A stretch of DNA of 52,376 nt. It comes from CAZUSO01 sp964622775. Its GTDB lineage: Bacteria; Bacteroidota; Bacteroidia; Chitinophagales; Chitinophagaceae. This document shows, one piece after another, positions 1 to 7,386 of the stretch (position 1 is its first letter; the number at the start of each line of letters is the position of its first letter). The notes beneath the pieces are model-generated. The model saw only the letters and a program-made list of their open reading frames with translations, was not told the origin of the DNA and ran no database searches. A program made the position numbers and the translations under genes. The stretch covers positions 1 to 52,376 of the forward strand of contig CAZUSO010000016.1 of the NCBI GenBank assembly GCA_964622775.1, written 5' to 3'.

Positions 1-1277
1 GAAATCAGAAAATATGCAGGCGAATGGGAAGTCTATAGTAAAACAGTAAGCAGCACGCTGACCTTAGAAAGGGAAACTTTACACATTAGCGATGATACAG
101 GCAGAATAGCATTGATAGATACACGCACCACAGGAAGCGATGCAGAGCCTGCACAATTGCTGCGCTATCAGTATAGTAATCATCTTCAATCCGCCACTTT
201 AGAGTTAGACGATGCAGGAGCTGTTATAGCTATGAAGAATATTATCCTTACGGAAGTACTTCTTTCCAAAGCGGCAGAAGCGGTACGGAGGTATCGTTAA
301 AACGATACCGGTACACCGGCAAGGAGCGGGATGAAGAAACAGGGTTGTATTATCATGGAGCGAGGTATTATGTGCCGTGGTTGGCGAGGTGGAGTGCAAG
401 TGAGCCTCTGCTTAATAACACATATATATCATTAAAAAAACATAAACCTCAGACTAAGATAGATAAAAAAATATTATTTGATAGCTCGTATTGTTATGCA
501 GAAGATTGCCCAATTATTAAATATGATTTAACAGGAGAAAGTACGCACACCGACAATAAAGGTAATGTAATTGCTGTATATAAAGACAATGACTTTGGCG
601 TATATAGCCATAATAAGTTACCTGAAAACTATGCTACAACTTCTAATGACATTGCTGATGATAAAAAGAGATTGACAGGAGGTGCTAAAAAAGGAGAAAC
701 GCTTAGCATTGAATCTTTTACTTTTGAATATGGTAACGGGAAATATAAACCACTCGGAACTATAAAATTTGATTCATTTGCAGCCAGAGATGAAATAAAT
801 AAATTTGAGAACGAATTTAAAGAACTCGCACAAAAGAATCCGGATAAATTGGAGATTATTCGTTATTATTATGCAATAAATGCAGGGCAATTTGATAAAT
901 ATGACTATAAAAGTCAACCTTATAAAGAAAGGCAACTATCACCTAGTCAATATGAAAAATATGTAAGAAGGGGTTCCCAAATATCGCCAGGTTTTTATGT
1001 GTCTGCTCGCGATGTAGGTAATTTTGAAGCAGGAGCTATTGCAAGGATTACTAAACAGGATAAGTTGGACTTTTTGATAACTGCCGGAGCTTTTAACCTC
1101 CATGGTAACAAAAAATTTGATTTGGTCTGGAATTTAGAAAAGTATAAAAAAGAAGCATCCCAATTAGCTCCATACTATGGTGAAGCAAAAATATCCAATA
1201 CATTCCAGCGATATGGCTACCACAATATTAGAAGTTGGGAAGATTATAGAAAGGGGGGTGACCCATGGAAAGACTAA
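1..1277 (+). pseudogene. RHS core end plus toxin tip 1, frameshifted and cut by the window edge
   Basis: The frame open from base 1 encodes the end of an RHS core (GEWEVYSK, SDDTGRIAL, YSNHLQSATLEL) and stops at 298-300. Against the intact copy at 2136-2540, one base is missing near 227, in the codons before SYEEYYPYG. The other frame resumes the hallmark RYRYTGKERDEETG, YYHGARYYVPWLARW at about 300-395. After the core end the sequence is unlike the other copies: a tip of about 285 residues with YDYKSQ, a VSARDVGNFEAGAIAR stretch and a C-terminal WEDYRKGGDPW. That middle stretch recalls polymorphic toxin type 44, but this is a tentative recollection. The tip has no start codon of its own near the junction, so it is either a silenced Rhs C-terminus or an orphan tip. 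The gene may begin upstream of the window. Confidence 0.7.
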
Positions 1278-1774
1278 GAGTAACCTTATTCATTTTTATT
1301 TTTTCATCTTTTTCATGTAACATAAAAATGGATTATACAATAGATTTTGCCAAGCAAAATTACAAGGATAACAAAGAGCAATTTTTAGTTCTTCAAAACC
1401 ATTTCAATACTGTTTTAGGTGATAGTATGGGAATTGCTATTCGAAAAAATCGTTGGGGTAAAATGGAAATAGAATGGATAACTAAAAAAATAAATGATAC
1501 AAAATTTGTAGAGTTAGAAAAAAAAATACCCAAAGAGTTGGATATAAAATTAGTAAAGAAGTGTTTGAATAGCATAAATTGTTATTTAATAAGTAAAGCT
1601 TCTATTGGCAATGGAATTAACCTATGTTTAGGCAGGAGTGAAATAGATAAATATTTTACTACTTATGAGTATATTATGTTAGCAGATACCACTGATGTTT
1701 CTTTCTTTGAAGACAATTACAGGTATATAAAATTAGATAGCTTATGCTTCCTTCAAATTAAGGTTGAGAGATAG
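1265..1774 (+). CDS. Predicted lipoprotein, likely immunity protein of tip 1
   Basis: This 169-residue protein starts inside the last 13 bases of the preceding toxin tip and has a strong purine-rich ribosome site (GGGGGGTGA) 4-5 bases before its ATG, so it is translationally coupled. The N-terminus is a short hydrophobic signal ending in SSFSC, a plausible Bacteroidota lipobox with the acylated Cys at residue 18. The rest is charged, AT-rich and unfamiliar to me. A tiny gene overlapping the 3' end of an Rhs tip is the classic place for the cognate immunity gene. A lipoprotein there suggests that the toxin acts in the periplasm or at the envelope; that is inference. No catalytic motif is visible. 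Confidence 0.6.
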   Translation: MERLRVTLFIFIFSSFSCNIKMDYTIDFAKQNYKDNKEQFLVLQNHFNTVLGDSMGIAIRKNRWGKMEIEWITKKINDTKFVELEKKIPKELDIKLVKKCLNSINCYLISKASIGNGINLCLGRSEIDKYFTTYEYIMLADTTDVSFFEDNYRYIKLDSLCFLQIKVER

Positions 1775-1835
1775 CACACGAAACGATGAGCGATAACGTA
1801 GAGGTAATGTATCAGATGTGTGGGTGAACCATTCC

Positions 1836-1926
1836 GGTAATGTTCCAGATGTGTGGGTGGGATATTTTCAGTATTGCAATGTACTGTTTCTCAATCAATT
1901 TTTAATTTTGCTTTTTAATACGGTAG
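1836..1926. repeat. 91-bp perfect direct repeat, copy A
   Basis: Read by eye, this stretch is identical base for base to 4629-4719, 2,793 bp downstream. It begins GGTAATGTTCCAGATGTGTG and ends in TTTTTAATACGGTAG. It lies between tip 1's immunity gene and the RHS copy of tip 2. No gene uses it. Recombination between the two copies would delete exactly the cassette 2 toxin and immunity set. Confidence 0.85.
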
Positions 1927-2100
1927 AGCTATGATACCCTGTCCCGCTATTTTTTAAATCAAAAATCAGCCTGATATGCAACAGATGGTAGTCTCATGTA
2001 CCAGATGTGTGGGTGGAGTGAAAATTTACGCTTAAACTATACTTTATACTTTTAAAAAAGCTTAGATTTACAAGCGTAAGAGTTCTTTGAAATAATTTTC
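1846..2100. repeat. Roughly 255-bp cassette-junction repeat block, copy 1
   Basis: The block starts with the word CAGATGTGTGGGTGG, passes an AT-rich segment (CAATTTTTAATTTTGCTTTT), a short segment ending AAATCAAAAATCAGCCTGAT, a second CAGATGTGTGGGTGG word at 2002-2016 and a leader ending AGTTCTTTGAAATAATTT. The same elements recur in the same order and at the same spacing (156 bp between words, then about 98 bp) at 4730-4984. Each block is followed directly by an RHS core fragment. A further copy of the word sits at 1813-1826, just after tip 1's immunity gene. The stretch 1775-2135 holds nothing else. Confidence 0.8.
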
Positions 2101-2165
2101 CCGAAACAATATCTCCAAGATGCGGCGCTACTACGGAAATCAGAAAATATGCAGGCGAATGGGAA

Positions 2166-3545
2166 GTGTATAGCAAAACAGTAAGCAGCACGCTGACATT
2201 AGAAAGGGAAACCTTACACATTAGTGATGATACCGGCAGGATAGCCTTGATAGATACCCGAACCACAGGCAGCGGCACCGAACCTGCACAATTATTGCGT
2301 TACCAGTACAGCAACCATTTGAGTACCGCTACATTAGAGTTGGATGATGCGGCAGCAATCATTAGCTATGAGGAATATTATCCTTATGGCAGTACTTCAT
2401 TTCAATGTGGCAGAAGCGGCGCAGAGGTGTCGTTAAAACGATACCGGTACACCGGCAAGGAGCGGGATGAAGAAACAGGGTTGTATTATCATGGAGCGAG
2501 GTATTATGTGCCGTGGCTGGCGAGGTGGGTCAGCACAGATCCGATTAATAACGAAAACTATAATTTGAATAAGGGTTATGGAATAGAGAAAAACAAAGAA
2601 CGAGATTTTTTGGAGCTTACCGCAAGTCCTTATGAGTATTGTTATGATAATCCGGTAATATATGATGATTCAACTGGTGAGCCGCCGCCGCCAACCCAAT
2701 ATAGTAGTGTGGACCATACCGGTATATTTACGCCGCCTGAAGAATCTTACAAGTTTGAAAATCTGCAACTATATTCAGAGCCAGAGGCCAAAAAGGTGAC
2801 CATATTCACACCAGACACTACAGATAACCTTAAGGTATCTCATCAAAAAGTTACGGGCACTGTAGAAGGTCTAAAGAAACAAAAAATGATAGCTGCTGCT
2901 TCTCAGCCGCAAGCTATTATAACAGCACGGAAACAGGAAAATGCTTATGAGCAACAGGCAAGAAGGTCAGCAGAGTTTCAGGTAAAAATGCTACAGGCCT
3001 CACAAGGGAACCCCTTGATTGGCGCATTTAGTTTTGCTGCCAGTGATATAGTAGGTACCATAGGGAGCGGTTATAATTCTTATGACAACTTCAGGCAGGG
3101 TCATTATTTTGCAGGAACTGCTTATGCAGGATTGACATTACTTGCTGTTGAGGGATATGGAGGAGGAGCATTTGGCAAAGTTTCGAAGGAACTAAGTATT
3201 GCTGGTGAAGAGGGGAAAACTATTTTATATCGAGCAGTTTCACAAGCAGAGCTCGATGATATTGCAATACACGGCATAAGGAATGCTCCTGGATATGAAA
3301 CTGGAAAATTATTTGCAACTTCAGCTCAGGATGCCGCAAATTTTGGAAGATTAAATTACGGATTAGATAAGCAACCGTTTACAATTATCAAGACATCAAT
3401 TCCTAATAAGTACTCATCTATGCTTTATAGAGGTGAAATGGATTTAATGCAGAGTGTTTCTGTTCCTAAAAACTTATTTAATCAGTTGTCTAAACCAGGC
3501 ATTTTTAATAAAACTCCATTGCCAAATCACCCATTGATAAGATAA
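2166..3545 (+). CDS. RHS core fragment with ADP-ribosyltransferase-like toxin tip (tip 2)
   Basis: The frame is open from 2091, with RHS sequence recognisable from 2136; the first usable start is GTG at 2166, so this is an orphan C-terminal piece and not a full Rhs protein. Residues 1-125 are RHS core ending in YRYTGKERDEETG, YYHGARYY and PWLARWVSTDP. A linker of about 200 residues contains an Ala/Gly-rich, possibly membrane-inserting segment (GAFSFAASDIVGTIGSGY). The last 110 residues contain YRAVSQAELDDIAIHGI, KLFATSAQDAANFG, a long beta segment and YRGEMDLMQSV. This order resembles the R, S-T/S, E layout of ADP-ribosyltransferase-like toxins; the fold is inferred from motifs, not proven. 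Whether it is translated without recombination into a full Rhs gene is unknown. Confidence 0.7.
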   Translation: MYSKTVSSTLTLERETLHISDDTGRIALIDTRTTGSGTEPAQLLRYQYSNHLSTATLELDDAAAIISYEEYYPYGSTSFQCGRSGAEVSLKRYRYTGKERDEETGLYYHGARYYVPWLARWVSTDPINNENYNLNKGYGIEKNKERDFLELTASPYEYCYDNPVIYDDSTGEPPPPTQYSSVDHTGIFTPPEESYKFENLQLYSEPEAKKVTIFTPDTTDNLKVSHQKVTGTVEGLKKQKMIAAASQPQAIITARKQENAYEQQARRSAEFQVKMLQASQGNPLIGAFSFAASDIVGTIGSGYNSYDNFRQGHYFAGTAYAGLTLLAVEGYGGGAFGKVSKELSIAGEEGKTILYRAVSQAELDDIAIHGIRNAPGYETGKLFATSAQDAANFGRLNYGLDKQPFTIIKTSIPNKYSSMLYRGEMDLMQSVSVPKNLFNQLSKPGIFNKTPLPNHPLIR

Positions 3546-3552
3546 AAATAAA

Positions 3553-3864
3553 ATGAATAGATTATTTAAAATAGAAGCAGAAATAGAGATAAATAAGAAA
3601 GGAGGTGGTAGAACATGGCCTATAAAAACAGGATATAGGCCGGGCTTTAACTTTTTAGATAAAATGCAAACCTCTGGTTCAATATATCTAATTAACAGAG
3701 AAGATTTAAAGCCAGGAGAAAAAGGAATTGTTGAAGTAAGTTTTATTTCAAATGAACTTTTAGGAGCAATTCAGATTGGAACTGAATTTAAATTTTATGA
3801 AGGTCCAGTGGAAATTGGAAATGGAAAAGTACTAAAAGTGATTGGATGGGTAGAGAGCTGCTAA
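3553..3864 (+). CDS. EF-Tu domain III-like small protein, candidate immunity protein of tip 2
   Basis: This 103-residue protein begins 8 bases after the tip 2 stop. Its pattern follows domain III of elongation factor Tu almost from end to end: TGYRPGFNF, TSGSIYLI, LKPGEKGIVEV, IGTEFKFYEG and GNGKVLKVI line up with the EF-Tu segments around NYRPQFYF, TGTIELP, MPGDN, GLRFAIREGG and GAGVVAKVLG. No G domain or domain II is present, so it is not a translation factor. It resembles stand-alone EF-Tu C-terminal-like proteins known in bacteria. Its position, right after an ART-like toxin tip, makes it the likely cognate immunity protein. A decoy or target-shielding role is a hypothesis. Confidence 0.65.
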   Translation: MNRLFKIEAEIEINKKGGGRTWPIKTGYRPGFNFLDKMQTSGSIYLINREDLKPGEKGIVEVSFISNELLGAIQIGTEFKFYEGPVEIGNGKVLKVIGWVESC

Positions 3865-4114
3865 GGGAGGGGCATCAGCGTTAGATGGCTCATTTTCAAT
3901 TACGGAATTTGGCTGGCAAGGTTATCCCAAAGGAATACCAAGACCTAATGGGCCATTTAGATTGTTGCAAGGTGAAGAATATACTGCAGCAAGAGCAGCA
4001 GCGAATGATGCGAATAAAGCTTTAAGCAAAGAATTAGGCTTGCGACGTAAGTTTGTGGATATTCATGAAATAACTCCTGTCAAATTTGGAGGAAGCCCAA
4101 CAAATTTGGAATAA
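3854..4114 (+). pseudogene. Start-less HNH-type nuclease toxin tip remnant
   Basis: A frame open from 3854 to a TAA at 4112-4114 has no ATG or obvious ribosome site and starts inside the previous gene. The translation contains WQGYPKGIPRP, GPFRLLQGEEYTAARAAAND, then VDIHEITPVKFGGSPT before stopping. That last motif is typical of HNH-fold polymorphic toxin tips (HEI.PVKFGGSPTD), which normally continue into a further His/Asn-rich segment; here the end is missing. I read it as a displaced, truncated toxin tip left by cassette turnover. The SUKH gene just downstream fits as its surviving immunity gene, since SUKH proteins commonly neutralise nuclease toxins. Confidence 0.6.
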
Positions 4115-4146
4115 AATAATGAATGATATAAAATAAAACAATATTT

Positions 4147-4557
4147 ATGAATACAAGAATTAGCTTTTATTTAGAGAGTGTTATGAAAAATGACATAGGG
4201 GCATCAGAGGATTCCATTAGGAAGCTTCAGGCACAAACTGGATTTGAATTACCATCGGATTATATTGATTTAATGAAAGAATTTGATGGCGGAGAAGGTG
4301 AAGTAGGACAAAATAGCTGGCTTTGCCTCTTCCCAATAGAAGATTTAATAGTAGCAAATAAGGACTATCGGTTGGTGATGCAGCAAATTCCAGATTATTT
4401 TTTGTTTGGAAAGGATGCTGCAGATACGGGATATGCATTTCACAAGATTAAACAAACTGTTCATTCTTTTGGGTTGATGTCTAATTTTAAAACAGATCCA
4501 ATAGAATTCTGTGGGAATTCTTTTTCGGATTTTATAGAGTATTTATATAATCAATAG
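4147..4557 (+). CDS. SMI1/KNR4 (SUKH) family immunity protein
   Basis: This 136-residue protein has the SUKH pattern: an N-terminal amphipathic segment, then FELPSDYIDLMKEFDGGEGE (the LP.dY..fm...nGgEG signature), a hydrophobic strand WLCLFPIEDLIVAN, a FGKDAADTGYAF segment, and a C-terminal FSDFIEYLY helix. The family supplies immunity proteins in bacterial polymorphic toxin loci, often against nucleases. It directly follows the HNH toxin remnant and is probably that toxin's partner, kept after the toxin was truncated. The ATG at 4147 lacks a strong Shine-Dalgarno sequence, which is common in Bacteroidota. Confidence 0.8.
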   Translation: MNTRISFYLESVMKNDIGASEDSIRKLQAQTGFELPSDYIDLMKEFDGGEGEVGQNSWLCLFPIEDLIVANKDYRLVMQQIPDYFLFGKDAADTGYAFHKIKQTVHSFGLMSNFKTDPIEFCGNSFSDFIEYLYNQ

Positions 4558-4628
4558 TAGGCTATATATCAGATGGGTGGATAATGTATTTTACTATCAT
4601 AGCAAATTTATTTTTTATTTCTAGCATG

Positions 4629-4719
4629 GGTAATGTTCCAGATGTGTGGGTGGGATATTTTCAGTATTGCAATGTACTGTTTCTCAATCAATTTTTAATT
4701 TTGCTTTTTAATACGGTAG
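4629..4719. repeat. 91-bp perfect direct repeat, copy B
   Basis: This copy is identical to 1836-1926. It sits after the SUKH gene and runs directly into the longer block at 4730-4984, so the word CAGATGTGTGGGTGG or a one-base variant occurs here at 4639, 4730 and 4886, with a degenerate form near 4570. Confidence 0.85.
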
Positions 4720-4729
4720 GGTAATGTAC

Positions 4730-4984
4730 CAGATGTGTGGGTAGCCCTTTTTCACCACTATAACATACTGATTAACAATAAATTTTTAATTTTACTTTTT
4801 AAAACGGTTGGAGTATGTTATTCTATGCCGTTGTTTTTTATATCAAAAATCAGCCTGATGTGCAACAGATGGTAGTCTCATGTATCAGATGTGTGGGTGG
4901 AGTAAAAATATGCGGTGGGGCTGTGCTTTATGCTTTAAAAAAGGCTTAGATTTGTAGGCATAAAAGTTCTTTGAAATAATTTCC
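4730..4984. repeat. Roughly 255-bp cassette-junction repeat block, copy 2
   Basis: This block is homologous to 1846-2100 with the same internal spacing but visibly diverged (for example CAGATGTGTGGGTAG at 4730 and GCTTAGATTTGTAGGCATAA for GCTTAGATTTACAAGCGTAA). It ends at the AGTTCTTTGAAATAATTT element, immediately before RHS core fragment 3. Confidence 0.8.
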
Positions 4985-5866
4985 GGAAAAAACCTCCCTC
5001 ATCACTGGAAAACCACACACAAAGGCAATGGCAATGCAGTACAAAACTATACGCAAAAATATACCTACGATGAGATAGGTAATATATTGGAGCTACAGCA
5101 TATAGCCGGCACGGCAAGCTATACCCGGCCTTATGAAATTAATACGGATAACAATTGGTTATTAAGCATCACCGTAGGCGCCAATACATACATGTATGAC
5201 TACGATAGCCAGGGTAACCTGGTTGAAATACCTCACTTAGATGCAATGCTTTGGAATGCTCAGAATGAGCTGCACCATATAGAACGGGGCACCAGCGTAA
5301 CGGATTACCAGTACAGCGGTGGGCAGCGGATAAGAAAATATACGGATAATGGTAGTGAAAAAGAAGAACGAATATACTTAGGCAACTATGAAATTTATAG
5401 AAAGTATGACAACACCGACACGCTTATAATAGAGCGCAGCACGGTGCATGTAAGCGATGACACCCGGCGCATAGCCATGCTGGAAACGCGAACCTTTGGT
5501 GATGCGGAAGATGATAATGATACTGCCGAGGAATTAGTGAGGTATATCTATAGCAACCATCTACAAAGCGCCAGTTTGGAATTAAATGAAGACGCCGCTA
5601 TTATCTCTTATGAAGAATACCACCCGTATGGTACGACCAGTTACCAGGCGATGAACGCTTCTATAAATGCGGTGGCGAAGCGGTACCGTTACACTGGCAA
5701 GGAACGAGACGAGGAAAGCGGATTATACTATCATGGTGCGCGATATTACATACCGTGGCTGGGGAGATGGACTGCGAGCGACCCGTTGGAGAGTAAGTAT
5801 GCAGGGACTCTCCATCCCATGACTTACAAAAATAAAAAGCAACATGAGGAAAAGGCATGTGCTTAG
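4964..5866 (+). pseudogene. RHS core fragment 3 with a truncated tip
   Basis: The frame is open from 4964 without an ATG; the first alternative start is TTG at 5087. RHS repeats are clear: YTYDEIGNILEL, YDYDSQGNLVEI, NAQNELHHIERG, YQYSGGQRIRKY, then the core end RYRYTGKERDEESG, YYHGARYYIPWLGRW and TASDPLESKYAG. This copy reaches further upstream into the core than copies 1 and 2 and is the most diverged of the three. After DPLESKYAG, where a tip should begin, only 22 residues remain before the stop, so the tip is lost or replaced. The transposase gene that follows suggests that insertion or deletion broke it. Confidence 0.75.
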
Positions 5867-5960
5867 TGAAAAGCCTTTACCAACAAGGTAAAGAGAACAG
5901 AAGTAATTTACCATCAGTGTGTTCGAATTTTCGTCATCAGGATAGTATTCTGGTGTCGGC

Positions 5961-6026
5961 ATATACGAAGGTGAAGAAGCTATATTTATCAGGATATACG
6001 AAGATGAAGAAGCCATATTTGTTGAA
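5961..6026 (+). repeat. Two tandem 33-bp units in the remnant after RHS copy 3
   Basis: Units at 5961-5993 and 5994-6026 start with ATATACGAAGGTGAAGAAGC and ATATACGAAGATGAAGAAGC. In one frame they read IYEGEEAIFIR and IYEDEEAIFVE, each 11 codons, followed by W and a stop. This may be the end of a destroyed tip or immunity gene. The rest of 5867-6105 holds no recognisable gene. Confidence 0.5.
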
Positions 6027-6105
6027 TGGTAAATCAGAAAGCGCTTTGACACATTAGGATGGAATAAAACAACAAAGACTGTATGCCGGAAACAGCATTT
6101 TCCCT

Positions 6106-7386
6106 TCAGAAATCCATGCAGCAAGACATACGATTGGCTTGCAGTCTTTTTTCTTTTATATGTTGGAGCTGAGGCTTTACATTTTTGAGCTCGGGATTAT
6201 TATGAATCTCATCCGGTGTGTAAATCCAATGTTGATAATGTGGACGTATCTGATTGTAGTCTTTGAAAAAGAATTCAAGTTCTTTATTCAGAGCAGGGGA
6301 ATAAATTTCATCCCTGCTTCTGAGAAATTTTTTGAGGATTTTAAAACTACCCTCAATCATAGCATTAGAAAATCTTACTTCTTTGAGCGCAATCTTTTTG
6401 CTGACAGCAACCGCACAATGGCGAATGAAATTGCTGATTCGGAAATTGTTGTTTTCAGCGCCACCGTCAACTATCAATTCCACGTCCGGATGAGTAAGGT
6501 CAGTTGAAAATTGCGTGGCGACAGCTTCTTTCAGACTCCACAATCTTGTTTTGGCGGAAAGCTCACGAGACACATTCCAGGCTAAAATTTTTCTGGAAAA
6601 ATTATCCAATACCGTATAAATATAAAACTTGACATTATCGGCAGTTATGAATTGGCTGACGTCCATGTGCCATATCTGATTAGGCTTAGAAGCGTTTATG
6701 GAAATGCGCTTTCGAGGCTTTTTGTATGTTTTTCGTTTATCGGAAATCCCTAAACGAATACAATAACGATACCACGAAGTCCGTGACATATAGATGATGC
6801 CTTTCTTAACAGCAAACCCCCATATAGAAGCGATGCTCCAGAACCCGAATCTTTTTCTGGACATCAGGCTTTTCAACGTGTTCAACTCTTTTTGGGAAAT
6901 CTGGTTAGGGAAACGTTTTCGGCAAAAGCCAGTAACAGCATTGACACACCTGAAAGAGCGGCTGGCTCTCCATATCCGCAACTGATGCTCAGAAATGCGA
7001 AGCAAACGGCAGATAATTTTCGTATCCCAATCAGGAGGCAGGTTATCCAAGAGGCTGATAACGGCAGTTTTGTTTTGAAGAATAATTTTGCTGAATTTAT
7101 CTTTTTCAATAAAGCTCAGCACAGAAAGGTATAACCTGCAGAATGAACAGAAAGCCCGTCTCATCTTTCCCAAACGCTCGTCAAGCATCACCTTCACCTG
7201 GTCGAGATTAGCTTCAATGCTACTTGCAAATTCGTTGCCTGCAAAATGCTGCGGGTCTGTATTTTTCCAGCCTTGCGAAGTAGAGCGGGGGATGGACCTG
7301 ATAAAAGTTTTTGGTAAAACTTCGTTTTCAATTCCAAGTGCAAAGCTGTTTTTTACCATAGTGTGATAGGAATTATATTGTTTCAT
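6106..7386 (-). CDS. IS transposase, DDE (rve integrase-like) family
   Basis: This 426-residue transposase has an N-terminal region with helix-turn-helix-like segments and a C-terminal integrase catalytic core. The acidic triad is visible: the first Asp in IWHMDVSQF, the second in ELIVDGGAENNN, and the Glu in SNAMIEGSFKILKKFLRS, with the usual C-terminal DYNQIRPHYQHWIYTP segment. This places it in the IS3/IS481-like rve superfamily; I cannot assign the exact family. The frame is complete, so it may be active. Clear terminal inverted repeats were not found. A 10-bp direct repeat AGTGTGTTCG at 5916-5925 and 7426-7435 brackets it but is weak evidence of a target duplication. Confidence 0.85.
   Translation of the reverse strand: MKQYNSYHTMVKNSFALGIENEVLPKTFIRSIPRSTSQGWKNTDPQHFAGNEFASSIEANLDQVKVMLDERLGKMRRAFCSFCRLYLSVLSFIEKDKFSKIILQNKTAVISLLDNLPPDWDTKIICRLLRISEHQLRIWRASRSFRCVNAVTGFCRKRFPNQISQKELNTLKSLMSRKRFGFWSIASIWGFAVKKGIIYMSRTSWYRYCIRLGISDKRKTYKKPRKRISINASKPNQIWHMDVSQFITADNVKFYIYTVLDNFSRKILAWNVSRELSAKTRLWSLKEAVATQFSTDLTHPDVELIVDGGAENNNFRISNFIRHCAVAVSKKIALKEVRFSNAMIEGSFKILKKFLRSRDEIYSPALNKELEFFFKDYNQIRPHYQHWIYTPDEIHNNPELKNVKPQLQHIKEKRLQANRMSCCMDF

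Noticed and set aside
345..1277. An independent gene starting at TTG 345
   Set aside because: The start lies inside the conserved RHS core motif, so the frame is the continuation of the frameshifted core and not a gene start.
1839..1950. CRISPR-like array formed by the CAGATGTGTGGGTGG words
   Set aside because: Spacing between words is irregular (33, 156, then 2.6 kb), the intervening sequence is itself repeated, and no cas genes are present.
5723..6124. Minus-strand ORF of 133 residues behind RHS copy 3
   Set aside because: It lies largely antisense to RHS sequence and the remnant, is Ser/Tyr/Phe-rich as shadow frames often are, and has no signal or motif.
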